Assembly (NCBI GenBank): GCA_964020085.1
Contig: OZ026605.1
Span: forward strand, 1,470,701 to 1,534,700
Length of the DNA: 64,000 bases
Source of the DNA: Micromussa lordhowensis
Lineage: Eukaryota; Cnidaria; Anthozoa; Scleractinia; Lobophylliidae
Direction: 5' to 3'
The notes beneath the pieces were generated by a model, which was not told the DNA's origin, did not search any database, and saw only the letters and a program-made list of their open reading frames with translations. The position numbers and the translations under genes are program-made. This document shows positions 1-10,365 of this stretch, piece by piece. How positions within the stretch are numbered: the stretch's first letter is position 1; each line of letters opens with the position of its first letter.

Positions 1-266
1 CAAGAGTTTGTTCACTTTTGCTGTTAAATCCGAATCGAAAATCACCATTGACTTGAATCCGGACGCGTTAAGGCAGTATAAAATCCAATCTAAAAATATT
101 TTGATTTATCGTGTATTTGATACTGTTTTAAAGCTTTTTGAGATTTCCAACAATAATTACCATTGCTAATTCTTAGTCACAAAAATAAGCGATATGACAC
201 GACGTTTCAAAGTCATCTTGACTTCATTTTCAAGTGATGAATGTAACGGTCAGTTCAAGTTTAAAA

Positions 267-600
267 TTAAGTGGTTTGTAACGTCAGCCAACGAATTAGT
301 GCGCGCGCGATAAAATGTTCTAAACAAATACTTTCGCGCGAATTGAGTCCGCTTGAGTCCGGTTTCCTCTCACGGATGAAGAGCATTTCGCGGATAAGAC
401 AATCTAGCTGTCCCTGACATTTCTTTAAAACGGAGAACTGCTTCAGAAGCTCGGGGTTTGAAGTTCCGTGGCAACCTTTCACATGTGTACCAACGGCGGA
501 GGCTCTATGTTCTTCAATTCGCTGATGGAGATGACGAGTAGTGTAGCCGATATAATCTGTGTCGCACACATCACATTTAAATTGATAAACAACACATTGC
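267..600 (-). pseudogene. Penelope-like retroelement remnant, GIY-YIG endonuclease region
   Basis: The minus-strand reading frame contains VYQFKCDVCDTDYIGYTT, then RHLHQRIEEHR, a short His/Gly segment and FIRERKPDSSGLNSRESI. This Cys-x2-Cys followed by a Y-I-G motif and HLxxRxxEH is typical of the C-terminal GIY-YIG endonuclease of Penelope-like elements. Only the C-terminal end is present and no reverse transcriptase is seen, so it is a fragment. Confidence 0.7.
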
Positions 601-913
601 CAGAGAAGGGCACATCTAGATAAACTAATATTGTGCCCCTTTAAAGTTTATGTATAACAAAAGTCTTGAGATTTTTAATAAAAAGTAAAAGAACAATAAA
701 AAGAAAATAATATGAAGTAAATAATCGAAAGGGTGTAATTGTAATTTACATTGTAAAGCCAGCTACAAATGATCTATTAACGACAAACGTTCCGTCAAAA
801 TATCTTAGTAATGACGATTACGAGGGTAATAACTGATTTCCTGTTCCTATTACAAGTAAAGGAATGTAATAGTTCGAGGCACATACAGTAAGCCGCCTCA
901 ATCTGCTTTGCAG

Positions 914-2165
914 GCTTTTCTGTTCCCCCAGTGCCCCCTTGCCAGATTCAACTTGGGATGCAAAACGACAGACTACCAAATTCAGCGTTATCGGCTTCAT
1001 CGCAATATAATAGTTATACTGGCCCTGAAAATGCCAGGCTTCACTTCTACGCGGAGAGTGGCCGTTACGGAGCCTGGATAGCACAGAAACAAGACCACAA
1101 TCAGTGGCTTCAGGTTGACTTTGGAGTCGAGACAGACATCACACGAATCGCTACCCAAGGTCGTCAGGATGCTGCCCAGTGGGTGGAGGAATACACTCTG
1201 AGATACAGCACTAATGGATTTTACTTTAAACACTACCAACCATCTGGATATACCAAGGTGACTTTTTGTAATAGCAGATTTGCTCCATATCGTCATTTGA
1301 CTACAACTATCAGAATTCCTGTCGTTTTTCTTTATTATTTTAGTTTTGAAGCCCCAGTGGGGTTTAGATAACAATTGCCCTAATTGGCATAAGAAACCAT
1401 CATGCAAATCGCCTATTGACACAAGGTAGCGATCGTAGGGATGAGCCATTTACACTATTTACATCTGAGAATGAGATCAGACTCAAAGATTCTAAAGTGA
1501 AGAAGACATAGAATTACTGAAATATCACACTAGAGGCTTAAAAGAGTAAAAGAGCTCAAAAGAAGCAGGGCAGGAAAAAGGGACATGAATGGCCAACATT
1601 CGGTTTATGACAGGCTGCGCAGACTGTAAACTTATTAATTTATATCTGATTCCCATTTCCATTTACCTGGAGCGAACCTGAGTCCTATTCAGGTTACCCG
1701 TAGTCTTGTTTTGGCCTAGATATAATTTGCAGTCTCCAAAGACATCGGGCAGAATGACTGTAACGCATTGGATTATGGTAAACTTGAAAATAACATCCCG
1801 ATGTCAACTTTTATAAACGTGTTTTTATCAGATAATATCCTCCTTTGATAGGTAGTCAACATTTTGCAAATAAGACTGCTACTCGGCGCCAACTCATCGC
1901 TGACCAAAAAAATAGACTGAATTGTCTGAAACATCGTGACCTAGCTCCTTTAACACCCAGGAAACCATAAGTATACCACAATTGTCTCTTTTCATCTAAA
2001 ATAATGTGAATTTCTCTTTAAAGACATTTGAGGGAAATAACGACCGCTACACCGTTGTGAGCCATAACTTGAATCCACCGATCAGAGCGCGGTATCTGAG
2101 AATCATCCCAGAGGAATGGCAAAGTAACATTGCATTGAGGGCAGAATTTTACGGCTGCAAGACAA
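914..2165 (+). CDS. Gene A discoidin (F5/8C) domain, two exons
   Basis: Exons 914-1257 (phase 1 to 0) and 2024-2165 (phase 0 to 1). The domain opens with Cys in [10 protein letters not shown], has the family signature around [19 protein letters not shown] and GRQDAAQWV, and closes with EFYGC; the two end cysteines normally form the domain disulfide. It is closest to the ninth discoidin of gene C: same 344+142 bp exon lengths, shared CQIQLGMQN and GPENARLHF, and the same CAA|GTAAGA donor. That is a type I discoidin, the type that sits just before the TSP1 block in both genes. The intron (1258-2023) contains a LINE-tail-like repeat. Confidence 0.88.
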
Positions 2166-5100
2166 GTAAGATCTTCTTTTTTTCGTTGCCTTGCCAAATA
2201 ACAACACCATACCGTGGGCACAACAATGCTCTGCTCACAGTAGTAGGTGCAGTGGCAGAGCATCTAGTGCAATGAAACGTTCTAGTCATGATTCATCGTC
2301 ATTTATTCTTTTCGAGTGATGTTACGGGTAGTTCTGTTGGATTGTTGGGTGCCACACTGTCCGTGAAGTAACATTTCCTCTCTACTGTCCAAGAAAGAGC
2401 GTATTTGCGCGCTGTTAAGGTAGAATGTCAAAAGTAGGATGGAGAAGGACGATTAGCAATTAACACAATCTTGGACAGAATTAAAACAAAAAACTCAAAT
2501 GGGAAAAATTGTGGTGATTTTACAAGTGTATACTTGTGGGAATGCATTTAACTTATATTGTTACAGGTGACGGAGGCTATACAGCGTGGAATGCCTGGTC
2601 CAAGTGTTCCGTATCTTGTGGAGATGGGCGTCGTAGCCGTACACGGTCTTGCACCAGCCCCCCACCGAGCCCCGGTGGAAATAATTGTTCACAACTGGGA
2701 CCTGATAGAAAGACTGAGCAATGCAATATTAAAGCCTGTCCAGGTAAGATCATAAGGTTACGAACAAGCTTAGATCATAGACAGAAGATTGTCACTGCAG
2801 CCATGCTTGGTAGAATGCATACAGGCCAAAGTCCACGGGACATTTTGAGTCATACATTTTGCAGCCACTCAACTTTCACTGAAAGAAAGCCTACCAGAGC
2901 TGTATAAATGAAAAAAATTGAGGCCTGAAGGGGATTCGAACCCATGACCTACCTCTGCACCGGTATCGCAGAGGCCATGAGTTCGAATCCCGTTCAGGCC
3001 TGAAGTTTTTCAGGCTTTAATTTCACAACTACCTAAGTTGTGTGTGTATAACTGCGATGATCAGTCATGTCTTCAGAAAATACCAAAGCTACAGACCTCT
3101 GATAAAATCTATCACCCTCTGATTGAGCCATGCATACTACTGTAGAATTCATACAACTGGAATTCATCGCTTCTAATGACAATATTTTCACCAACTTCAG
3201 TTCGTAATGGGCGACTATAATAATTAAATGAACGGAAATTCAAGACAAATTTGATTTGACTTATTTCTGTTGGTTGGATGAAATGCTATAAGACATATTC
3301 TCATTTTCATTACCAGTGGATGGAAGTTATGGTTCGTGGCAACCGTGGAGCGACTGTTCTAAAACTTGCGGAAAGAGACCAGGAACAAAGAGACGCGTTA
3401 GATTGTGCAACAACCCAGAACCACAAAATGGTGGTAAAAATTGCTCCAGCTTAGGGGAGGAAAGCGAAACAGCACGATGCCAACCGAAAGCAAAGAGATG
3501 TGGTGGTACGTATATGGACCCAAAACACCAAGATTGTTTATTCTTCTGCAAGCCTCATACTTAATTTGCATTAGCTTGAATTTTTTAGGTCGGTAGGTGA
3601 AGCACAAAGACAACCACACTTAATGCAGGGGTACACCTGAAGGCTGTTTTGACGTCGCTTAACACTGCCTTTCTGCCAATATCTCGATCACGTTTCAAGC
3701 GACACTAAATCTCTCTGCTTATCTCATTTACCACACTTTGGCGGTTTTGGGTAAAATTTTGGGTGATTTTGGGGCATTTTGGGGAAGAAATATTTTTTCT
3801 CAAAGGATAGGTTAAATTGAGGAATTAATTAAATTAAAATTTCAAGTGAAGAATTAGTAGACGGATACCAAACAGTCCCCTACCAACCTGGGGCTCCCTT
3901 TTGCGGGAGTCAGCTGTCTGGTAGTGTTTCCAACCCATCTTAATTCTTCTTTTTTATATCACTTCAAATTTCACGCCTATTCATGTTTACCCCCGCCTTA
4001 ACTCCTATGGTGTCCTTTTATAACAAGGACAGTTGGTAGTTGGTTGTAGTTCTAAATCACGCCATAACACTATTAAGATAACATTTTTGGAACTAAGACT
4101 TAATTTATTCTTCAATTTAGCGGATGGTGGATATGAGAAGTGGGGCAAGTGGAGCAAATGTACCAAGGCTTGTGGAGGAGGAACACAGACGAGGTCACGC
4201 AAATGTAACAAACCTGTACCAGGAAGAGGCGGGAAAGACTGTGATGTACTTGGACCAAATCAGGAAACCCTAGAATGTAACACACAGAGCTGTGGAAGTA
4301 AGTGAAGTAATTGAAGTGAATTTTTTAATTGTCGAAGACGATTAAATGCAAACCAAGCTTCATCGCTACATCTACCTTTGCGATGACTTGTCAGTTTCTT
4401 TCTATTAAAGCGTCACTTTCCGACTACCTTTCATTTCTCTCCCTTTACGTTCATTTGTGTAGAGATGCAATAGCCTCACAGCTAGTGCACTCCAATCCGA
4501 ATCGAGCGGCCCGGATTCGAGAACTGACTCAGTGGGGACGTTATGTTCTGGGGAAGACACTCTCGCATTGCCTCTCTCTATCCAGTGAACAAATGGGTAC
4601 CACCAAATTTAATGCCGGCGTCGACAACCCTGCGATGGACTAGTTTCCCATCCAAGGGAAAGTAGATGTACTTCTAGTTGCTTCATGCTTCGGAAACCGG
4701 AGATAAGCACCACTTGGCTCGTATGCAGAAGTTACCTACGTTCATTTATAATGCATCGGAATACCTCCCTTGCTTCTCTTTTTACGTGTGCTTGGTCATG
4801 AACCCTTCCTCGTCTTGCCCCGAATACGACCTGCTCATTCAAGATCAGGAGGGACCTTGTCTGTCTTCCTCCTGCCCAATAAGTCCAGTCCGTCTTAAAG
4901 TGTCCCTAGACAAACAATGCATATAGCCTAATTAAAGGATGCTTAAGCTTCGACTAAAGTCTTTTCCTTATTTAACCAATAGATATCTGAAACCCAATTG
5001 GATGTTATAAGATTACATCCCTTTTATCTTTCCAAAAACATATATTTTCCTTTTTGTCTTTGATGTGGGCTAGTCAACTCGACTCAATACCTCCAACTTG

Positions 5101-7329
5101 TCTCAAAGCGTCCCTACACTACTATTGCGGGTAAAATAAAAAGGGGTTAACATTGAACTTACAAGCTTTTTGTCTTATTTAATCAGCAGGTAACTGGAAG
5201 CCAATCGGGTGTTTTAAGATGATATCCCGGGCGCTCGACATCAGCTTTATAAAAACTGCAAACATACCTTCCATTAACAAGAGATTCCAAGCTTGCGTGA
5301 GACGGGCGAATGAAAAAGGAATTTCTTTGTTCGGTATTGACGACCAACAGTGCTGGACCAGTGATGACGCAGAGCAATCGTACGACAAATTTGGATCATC
5401 GAAATATTGCAAGAAAAACAGAGGCAAAGCTAATGGCCTATCAGAATTACTCAGCGTATATGTATATCGCAAAAACAATCGAGGTAAGATGTTCTGTGCA
5501 GTTTTTTCAGATTCAGATCATGGACACCTTTTTGGAATACTTTTGAATGCTTTCACATCTTCTATGTTATACATGTGCAAATTGTACTTGAAAAAGGATG
5601 GATGTTGGTGGATAGAGAAAATTGCCCACCTACCCGAAAGTCCATCTTAGACAAATTCAGAAATTTTTACTAAAGGGATCTGTTTGTATCAGTAAGTGCG
5701 AAGTGATAGGATTATGTAAATTCGGCATTTCGCATCAATTTTTCCACGTAATCCGACCAGGAAATGATTTTCTAGTTTATGCTGTTTTTGAGCAGTATAA
5801 TAATCCAGTTCAATCCAGTCCAATCTACTGAAGTCCAATCCAATCCAGTCATTCAGTCCAGTCCAGTCCGATCCAATCCATTCAGTCCAGTCCAGTCCGA
5901 TCCAATCCATTTGGTCCAGTCCAGTCCGATTCAATCCAATGCAATCCAGTCCAATCCAATAAAAAACTTTCTTTCAAGAGGGTTACCCGGGAGGGTTACG
6001 CACCAATAAATCTCAATAAACTTACCACTAATATAAAAACACAATATCAATTCATCAAATAAAATTCAGAGACCGGTATAAAAAATATATGGATATGTTA
6101 TTGGCCGGCTGGGAGGTCCGTATAGTGAAAAACTGTGACAAGTGGGTTTGCTTACGCATTTTTGTCGCTGAATCGGGTCTGGCGCTGGCTACGAACCATT
6201 CGTACAAAATCGACCGAACGAGCAGGTAAATCAGTTACTAGACAAAGAAAGATCTATTAAAGAACAGATTTATTTCCAACTATTTTATGTTAGTTGCATT
6301 TAGTTCACGAGTTAAGTACTCCAAAAGTATTTTTTCGGCGTAACATTTTGTACAAAGTTTGAAGTTATCACTACAAAAACAAGGCGTTGCGAATCATTCA
6401 AATCAGACTCATTCCACAGACAGAGTTATTCCACAAATATTCTCTACAATACAACGATCAGAGAGCTAAACTCGACTAAAACTGACTCTTTTTTACTTAA
6501 CATTGTGCAGAGATAGAGACACACAGGATTCCGCGCCATAACAGCGCTGAGCTACAAACAGTCAAACAAACTCTCACAGCTTCAAAAAAACAACTGAATT
6601 TAATTACAGTGATTTTTCCTTGCCAAGTTGAAGGTGAATAGAGATAAAACTGCGTTGATAAATCGTCGATGGAAGTGTAAAAAGGGCAAACGATTGACGA
6701 TTACCGCTAATTCGATCACATTAGGCATTTACCGACTTTATTAAATGTAGATGTAGATGATCACAAAAATAGATCAACATGACGGATTCCGCCCGCTGTG
6801 GCGGTCCGGATAAAAACATCCGTCTCGCTCCAAGAACCAATCTGATTGCAGAATTTGTTGAATTCCACCCACTAACGAGCTGAAAAAAGATAAATACATG
6901 TATTTAAAATCCGCTGCAGTTTGTATTTATATGGGTAACTGCGTCGATATGCAAACCAATTCACTTGCACTGTAAAGCTTTCAGTTTAAGTAAAGTAATT
7001 CACTGATTTTAATTGAACGCTTCCTTATTTAGGTAAATGGAGAGCGCTTGGCTGCTTCTTCAACAGCAAACCACGAGCATTGCCCAAACCTTTCGACGAA
7101 AATATCGGCAGTGTATCGGGCAATGATGCTAAGTTTGAGTACTGCAAATCTAAGGCTGAAGCACTTGGTTACAAAACATTTGGTGTTGACAACAAGGCAT
7201 GCTGGTCTGGTGACTCGGCTGACAAGACGTATGACGATCACGGTAGATCCACAACGTGCTCCGTCACTACAAACGGCTCTGGAAAAGACAAAAATGGCGA
7301 CATCTTTGTCTACCAACTTGAGGAATGAG
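914..7329 (+). CDS. Gene A (3' part): discoidin-TSP1x3-cysteine-module x2 extracellular protein
   Basis: Seven coding exons are supported: 914-1257, 2024-2165, 2567-2743, 3317-3505, 4121-4297, 5190-5483 and 7033-7328 (TGA at 7326-7328). Every junction has AG/GT borders and the reading frame is continuous, giving 539 residues plus whatever lies upstream. The first exon opens in phase 1 and there is no start codon or signal peptide, so the gene begins to the left of the window. Order: one F5/8C domain, three TSP1 repeats, two copies of a Cys-containing module. Exon lengths (344, 142, 177, 189, 177, 294, 296) nearly equal those of the corresponding parts of gene C on the other strand, so this is a paralogue with fewer TSP1 repeats. 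By family knowledge these domains are extracellular and adhesive (glycan, phospholipid or matrix binding). The actual ligand is unknown. Confidence 0.85.
1290..1425. repeat. Dispersed repeat, copy 1 (related to 28217-28390)
   Basis: The stretch starting CGTCATTTGACTACAA, then CTTTATTATTT, CCCAGTGGGGTTTA, ATAACAATTGCCCTAATT and CATCATGCAAATCGCCTATTG is nearly repeated, in order, at 28217-28390. CCCCAATGGGGTTTT plus ACAATGACTAATTACAA also occurs at 38820-38860 next to a LINE fragment, so this is likely a LINE 3' tail. It lies in the first visible intron of gene A. Confidence 0.6.
2567..2743 (+). CDS. Gene A TSP1 repeat 1
   Basis: A 177-bp symmetric phase 1-1 exon encoding a complete TSP1 repeat with the WNAWSKC tryptophan/cysteine layer, CSVSCG (a fit to the Cxx(S/T)CG O-fucosylation site), RSRTRSC and a CPG end. 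The unusual SPGG spacer matches TSP1 repeat 1 of gene C (PSPGGKDC), so these two repeats correspond by position and sequence. Confidence 0.88.
2912..3070. repeat. tRNA-Thr-derived palindromic repeat, collapsed copy
   Basis: Two inverted arms each end in a tRNA T-arm/acceptor half: AGGCCTGAAGGGGATTCGAA reads inward from the left and GAGTTCGAATCCCGTTCAGG outward to the right. The centre keeps CTCTGCACCGGTATCGCAGA (anticodon-stem region) but has lost the D-arms. The flank to the right (TAAGTTGTGTGTGTATAACT) matches the outer sequence of the fuller copy at 56447-57340. Not a functional tRNA. Confidence 0.7.
3317..3505 (+). CDS. Gene A TSP1 repeat 2 (long form)
   Basis: A 189-bp phase 1-1 exon. 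It carries WQPWSDC, CSKTCGK with four extra residues before the arginine-rich strand, NNPEPQNGGKNC and a terminal KRCGG. The same 189-bp length and the CGK...NNPEP pattern recur only in the sixth TSP1 repeat of gene C (33362-33550), its evident counterpart. Confidence 0.88.
3624..3997. mobile_element. TTAA-flanked MITE, copy 1
   Basis: TTAA lies at 3620-3623 and again at 3998-4001. The ends (TGCAGGGGTACACCTGAA and TTCATGTTTACCCCCGCC) are imperfect inverted repeats. The body, including CAATATCTCGATCACGTTTC and ACCAAACAGTCCCCTA, is about 85-90% like the element at 60689-61050 in the same orientation. There is no ORF, so it is non-autonomous. The TTAA target suits piggyBac- or Kolobok-type transposition. 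Confidence 0.75.
4121..4297 (+). CDS. Gene A TSP1 repeat 3
   Basis: A 177-bp phase 1-1 exon encoding WGKWSKC, CTKACGGG, RSRKC, GGKDC and QSCGS. The Ser/Thr of the Cxx(S/T)CG fucosylation motif is replaced by Ala, so this repeat is probably not O-fucosylated (inference from the known site motif). The donor is GGAA|GTAAGT. Confidence 0.85.
4461..4735 (+). mobile_element. tRNA-derived SINE family 1, copy 1 (diverged)
   Basis: The head resembles a tRNA (AGCCTCACAGCTAGTGC, then CGGCCCGGATTCGAGAAC as a degenerate B box). The body carries the family landmarks in order: CCTCTCTCTATCCAGTG, TTAATGCCGGCG, AACCCTGCGATGGACTAG, TCCCATCCA, GCTTCATGCT, GGAAACCGG and TTGGCTCGTATGCAGA. The same landmarks are found at 57590-57872, 44302-44867 and 47951-48216. 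Confidence 0.75.
5190..5483 (+). CDS. Gene A cysteine module 1 (family not named)
   Basis: A 294-bp phase 1-1 exon. The module runs from NWKPIGCFK through RALD, a C....A...G..LFGIDDQQCW segment, SDDAEQSYDKFG and a final VYVYRKNNR. The pattern GC-RAL-C-FG(V/I)DD-CW-(D)DAE-TYDKYG-C-(M/V)(F/Y)VYR recurs in four exons of this window. I recognise it as a recurring cnidarian extracellular module and it faintly resembles WSC/apple-type cysteine modules, but I cannot name the family. Acceptor alternatives 3 bp apart exist (cagcag); 5190 was chosen because it aligns with the other copies. Confidence 0.8.
5796..5965. repeat. Minisatellite of 5-bp words (GTCCA/ATCCA)
   Basis: About 170 bp composed almost wholly of the pentamers TCCAG and TCCAA/TCCGA, with higher-order 20-25 bp units such as CAGTCCAGTCCGATCCAATC. 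It sits in the gene A intron between cysteine modules 1 and 2. Length polymorphism is expected. Confidence 0.85.
5966..7032. other. Gene A intron, no recognised feature
   Basis: Apart from the minisatellite at its left edge, I see no exon-like open frame, tRNA-like box or obvious inverted repeat in this stretch before the acceptor at 7031-7032. Confidence 0.5.
7033..7329 (+). CDS. Gene A cysteine module 2, last coding exon
   Basis: Acceptor TTTAG|GTAAATGG at 7031-7032; the frame runs to TGA at 7326-7328. It encodes KWRALGCFF, RALPKPF, FGVDNKACWSGDSADKTYD and GDIFVYQLEE-stop. It matches the last coding exon of gene C ([14 protein letters not shown]). One base after the stop the sequence reads GAG|GTAAGAG, an excellent 5' splice site, so the coding part appears to end at a splice junction (see the 3' UTR exon at 7689). 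Confidence 0.85.
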
Positions 7330-7688
7330 GTAAGAGAGTTCAGAAATTATTCTCGGCCTTTTGAAATATGAGCAAAGGTAACCAGGGAACAAACCTAAAC
7401 CGAAATCAGGGTTTCAACGGAAACCCCGCCATGAATCCTTGAACAGAAATGAATGAAAAGTGCCTCACATGCGCTACTTTCACAACGTAGGCTACATTTT
7501 GTTTTCCACTTGCTTCCCGAGCACTACTGCTTGGGTACAAGCGTAAAATGGCCTGGTGCTGGTGCAAGCCGATAAGTATTATTGTTTAAAAGGTACAGAT
7601 CTTATAAACGGAAATTTCAAAATAAAGGCGTTATCACATTATATTGTTCAGGGAGAATAGTATTTACTAATATGATTGTCGTTTGCAG

Positions 7689-7840
7689 CTGATAAACCTC
7701 ATGTAAACCCAAAACGGCAAGTGGACCAGTGCAAAAGATGTCTGGAGAATGGTGTGATGTCAATACTGCTTCATGACGTCATTGACAATACCTGAATAAA
7801 AACATACCTGAATAAGTGCTAATAAAGAAACACTAGTGGC
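7689..7840 (+). other. Probable 3' UTR terminal exon of gene A
   Basis: A strong acceptor (TTGTCGTTTGCAG, AG at 7687-7688) pairs with the donor at 7330-7331 just after the stop codon. The exon carries no long ORF and has two AATAAA signals at 7795-7800 and 7821-7826. The junction would lie one base after the stop, close enough to avoid nonsense-mediated decay by the usual 50-nt rule. The exon end is estimated about 15 bp after the second signal. This is inference from splice and poly(A) signals, with no transcript support. Confidence 0.5.
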
Positions 7841-8363
7841 CAATTTCCTCTCTGACATTATTCAGTAACAGCATCTACGTTATCTGTAAAATAGATTGAA
7901 GTACAATAAATTCCAAGAACGCTGCCTTATATTCTACAGAGTACAAAGAAAAGTAAATACAGCTCCAAGTTATGGATTTTTTTGCGATTTCAGCTTTTTT
8001 CATCACTATTCTTACATCAGCACTAGAAGACAAATGTTATTATCAATACTTCAACGTTATATATGTAATTCGCAAGTATTAAGACGCGATTAGTTAACTT
8101 ACTGATGCGGTCGTTAACAATTATACCCTTGTATAGAGATATCGCTCTGTTATCGTGAAACTGCAATATAAACGTGTTCAGACGTTCACCTGTGCATTTG
8201 TGTCGTTATTGCGTCCTTGACTTCTACCTCCCCAAGATAGTTCTCAAGTTAACTGTTGCTAAGAATTATCCTATTTTTCTAGTTTTCAATTCATCAATCT
8301 CTTCTTGCCTTAACAAGCTTATCAAGTCATCTGCGTTCGTTTAGGTTTTACTTGACAAATGAA

Positions 8364-8494
8364 GAAGCCTAAGTCGTGTATTACACTGTGATAAAACACG
8401 ACGGCCATTTGAGAACTCAAGGGAATGTAGAAAACACGAGTGTTCTCAAATGTCCGGAGTGTTTTATCACAGTGTAATACACGGATTAGGCTTC
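8364..8494. repeat. Palindromic MITE-like element
   Basis: Near-perfect inverted arms: GAAGCCTAAGTCGTGTATTA with CACTGTGATAAAACAC at the left, and GTGTTTTATCACAGTGTAAT with ACACGGATTAGGCTTC at the right, joined by about 55 bp that are themselves partly palindromic (TTTGAGAAC / GTTCTCAAA). No ORF. It lies in the A-B intergenic region. Confidence 0.75.
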
Positions 8495-8562
8495 ATTGGC
8501 TTTATGATATAGATTTTACGCGCGCACAACAATGAAACACGCTTTTTCTATGTTTTATTTAC

Positions 8563-8745
8563 GGGTTAGGGACTGTCGTGAGTGTTTTGTTTTCAAATAC
8601 ACGCACGCGCTTACTGCAATGAACGAGAAATTTTCAATACTGCACGAAGCAAAGCTGAGTGCAGTATTGAAAATTTCGAGTTCAATGTACAGTAAGCAAG
8701 TGCGTGTACTTGAAAACAAAACACGAACTAACAGTCTCTAAACCC
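8563..8745. repeat. Second palindromic element in tandem
   Basis: The arms run from GGGTTAGGGACTGT inward to TTTTCAATACTGCA, and back from TGCAGTATTGAAAATTTC to ACAGTCTCTAAACCC. The two halves pair over about 80 bp with a few mismatches. It lies 70 bp from the palindrome at 8364-8494. Both strands give short ORFs that are mirror shadows of the palindrome, not genes. Confidence 0.75.
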
Positions 8746-10084
8746 TTTTAATATTCAATTTGACTTCACTGCTGGCGATAGACTTAAAATAGCTTCCCGC
8801 CCGAACACTGCACAGTTTTTATGCGTTATTCTAATAACGCACTCTGTCACTTTGATGTCCCCAGGTAACGAGAGCTCACGTGATCAATTTTAACCAATGA
8901 CGCATGCGGATTTTAGACAGTGAACGAACATTGAATATTAAACTCTCATAAAACATAGGTTTTTGACCAATCGGAGCGCGCGCAGGGTCCTTTCTATGTT
9001 ATAAATCCGAATACTTTGTTTTGTACCACCTGATTTGTTCTCGACTTGCATCTCGGGCTAGAGTCAACATAAAAGCAAGCACATTGTTGAGTTCTATTAA
9101 GAAGAGTAGAGAAAGCAGATGTAGAGGAAAGCGAAGTTGTGAAGGAAGACTAGAGATTAAAACTGGTCCAAGTACAAAAGAGTTCGATACCTCTTGTTAA
9201 AGGTCAAATGAACCAAAATTTAAACATCTTTTCTTCAGCCATTTTAAAGCCTCGAAATGTTTAAAAAATATTTTAGAGGAAATTTTTCTTTCTGAGCCTT
9301 GAAAAGGAGTAAAAAAGTTAAAAGTATGAACACAGCCAATCCCCTCACGAAAACGTTTCCAAAATGACCGCGCACTTTAATGGTAGGAATGGAACTGAGA
9401 CTCTGCTTTGTGACGTCACTGTTGTTTTGATCACTTCTGCGTTAGCGCGTCGTTCTTGGGGAAGGTTTTGGATCTGAATACAAATCTTATTTTACTTGGA
9501 AATGTCCGAGGAGTTCGCCCGCTGTTTGGCGGGCATTATTCGCTTGTTTTTCTTTGTTTTTTGTCCAATTAACGGCTTGCAACTTTCCATAGCGAAGTTA
9601 AAAATCGACAAAAGTCCCAACAAAACTCCTAACCGCAATATTTTGTTGGAAGCTGTCTTCGGTAAAGTGTTCTGCACAAACGCGTCAATGCTTCGAGGGC
9701 GTCATAAAGCAATTCTTTTCATTTTTATAAGCCATTCTCTTTTAACTATTGGGTCCTGGGAGAAGTTGGGGATTTTGAGTAATTTTCCTCTGAAGTTCAC
9801 TGTGAACTTGAAACCAAAACAGTTTCAAATTTCCCGCATTTCTTGAGCTCACCAACGTGACGTCACAAGTTTTATTTCCGACAATTATCCGTCAATTTTC
9901 CCGACCGCTATACGATTATGATGGATAACAAACAGTGATTTTAACATTCTAACGTCTCCGAAATGCTTCGTCCAATTCGTTTGAAACTTCAGAATATGTT
10001 TAGTTCAAACTTAATGAACACATTGGACTTAAATTGAAAAAAATGTCTAGATTGATTCATTTGACCTTTAAAGCAAAGCTAAAG
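8746..10084. other. Intergenic, no gene recognised
   Basis: AT-rich sequence between genes A and B. A 116-codon plus-strand frame at 9496-9846 shows no domain, no splice context and an equally open antisense frame, so I do not call it. TTTAATATTCAATTTGAC at about 8750 and TGAACATTGAATATTAAA at about 8925 form a loose inverted pair, perhaps an old MITE. Confidence 0.45.
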
Positions 10085-10365
10085 CGAGTTCCAAATTAGT
10101 CCCCTACACTGCTAAGGAAATATAACCAAGATCTATTGCTTCAATTGACATCTTTAAAAGACATTTTAAAACATATCTTTTTAAACAAGCTTTTTAACTC
10201 TTTTAATGTATAGATGATAAATATGTTAATGTTAGAATTGTGACTAAACTTATTCCTATTATTTTTTCCCTTTTCTCTTAGCTTTTAATAATCTTTACGT
10301 AAAGCGCCATGGACAATTAGTGGATTTGGCGCTATACATACACATTTATTATTATTATTTATTTT
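10085..10365 (+). pseudogene. Non-LTR retrotransposon 3' tail
   Basis: The frame reads RSIASIDIFKRHFKTYLFKQ then AF-stop, matching the last residues of CR1/L2-like LINE reverse transcriptases (SF+RxLKTxLF). About 130 bp later comes ACGTAAAGCGCCATGGACAA and GGATTTGGCGCTATA, followed by (ATT)n, a microsatellite-type tail. Only the 3' end survives, as in most 5'-truncated LINE copies. Confidence 0.65.

Noticed and set aside
9496..9846. 116-codon plus-strand ORF in the A-B intergenic region
   Set aside because: No recognisable domain, an open antisense frame at the same place and no splice or promoter context.
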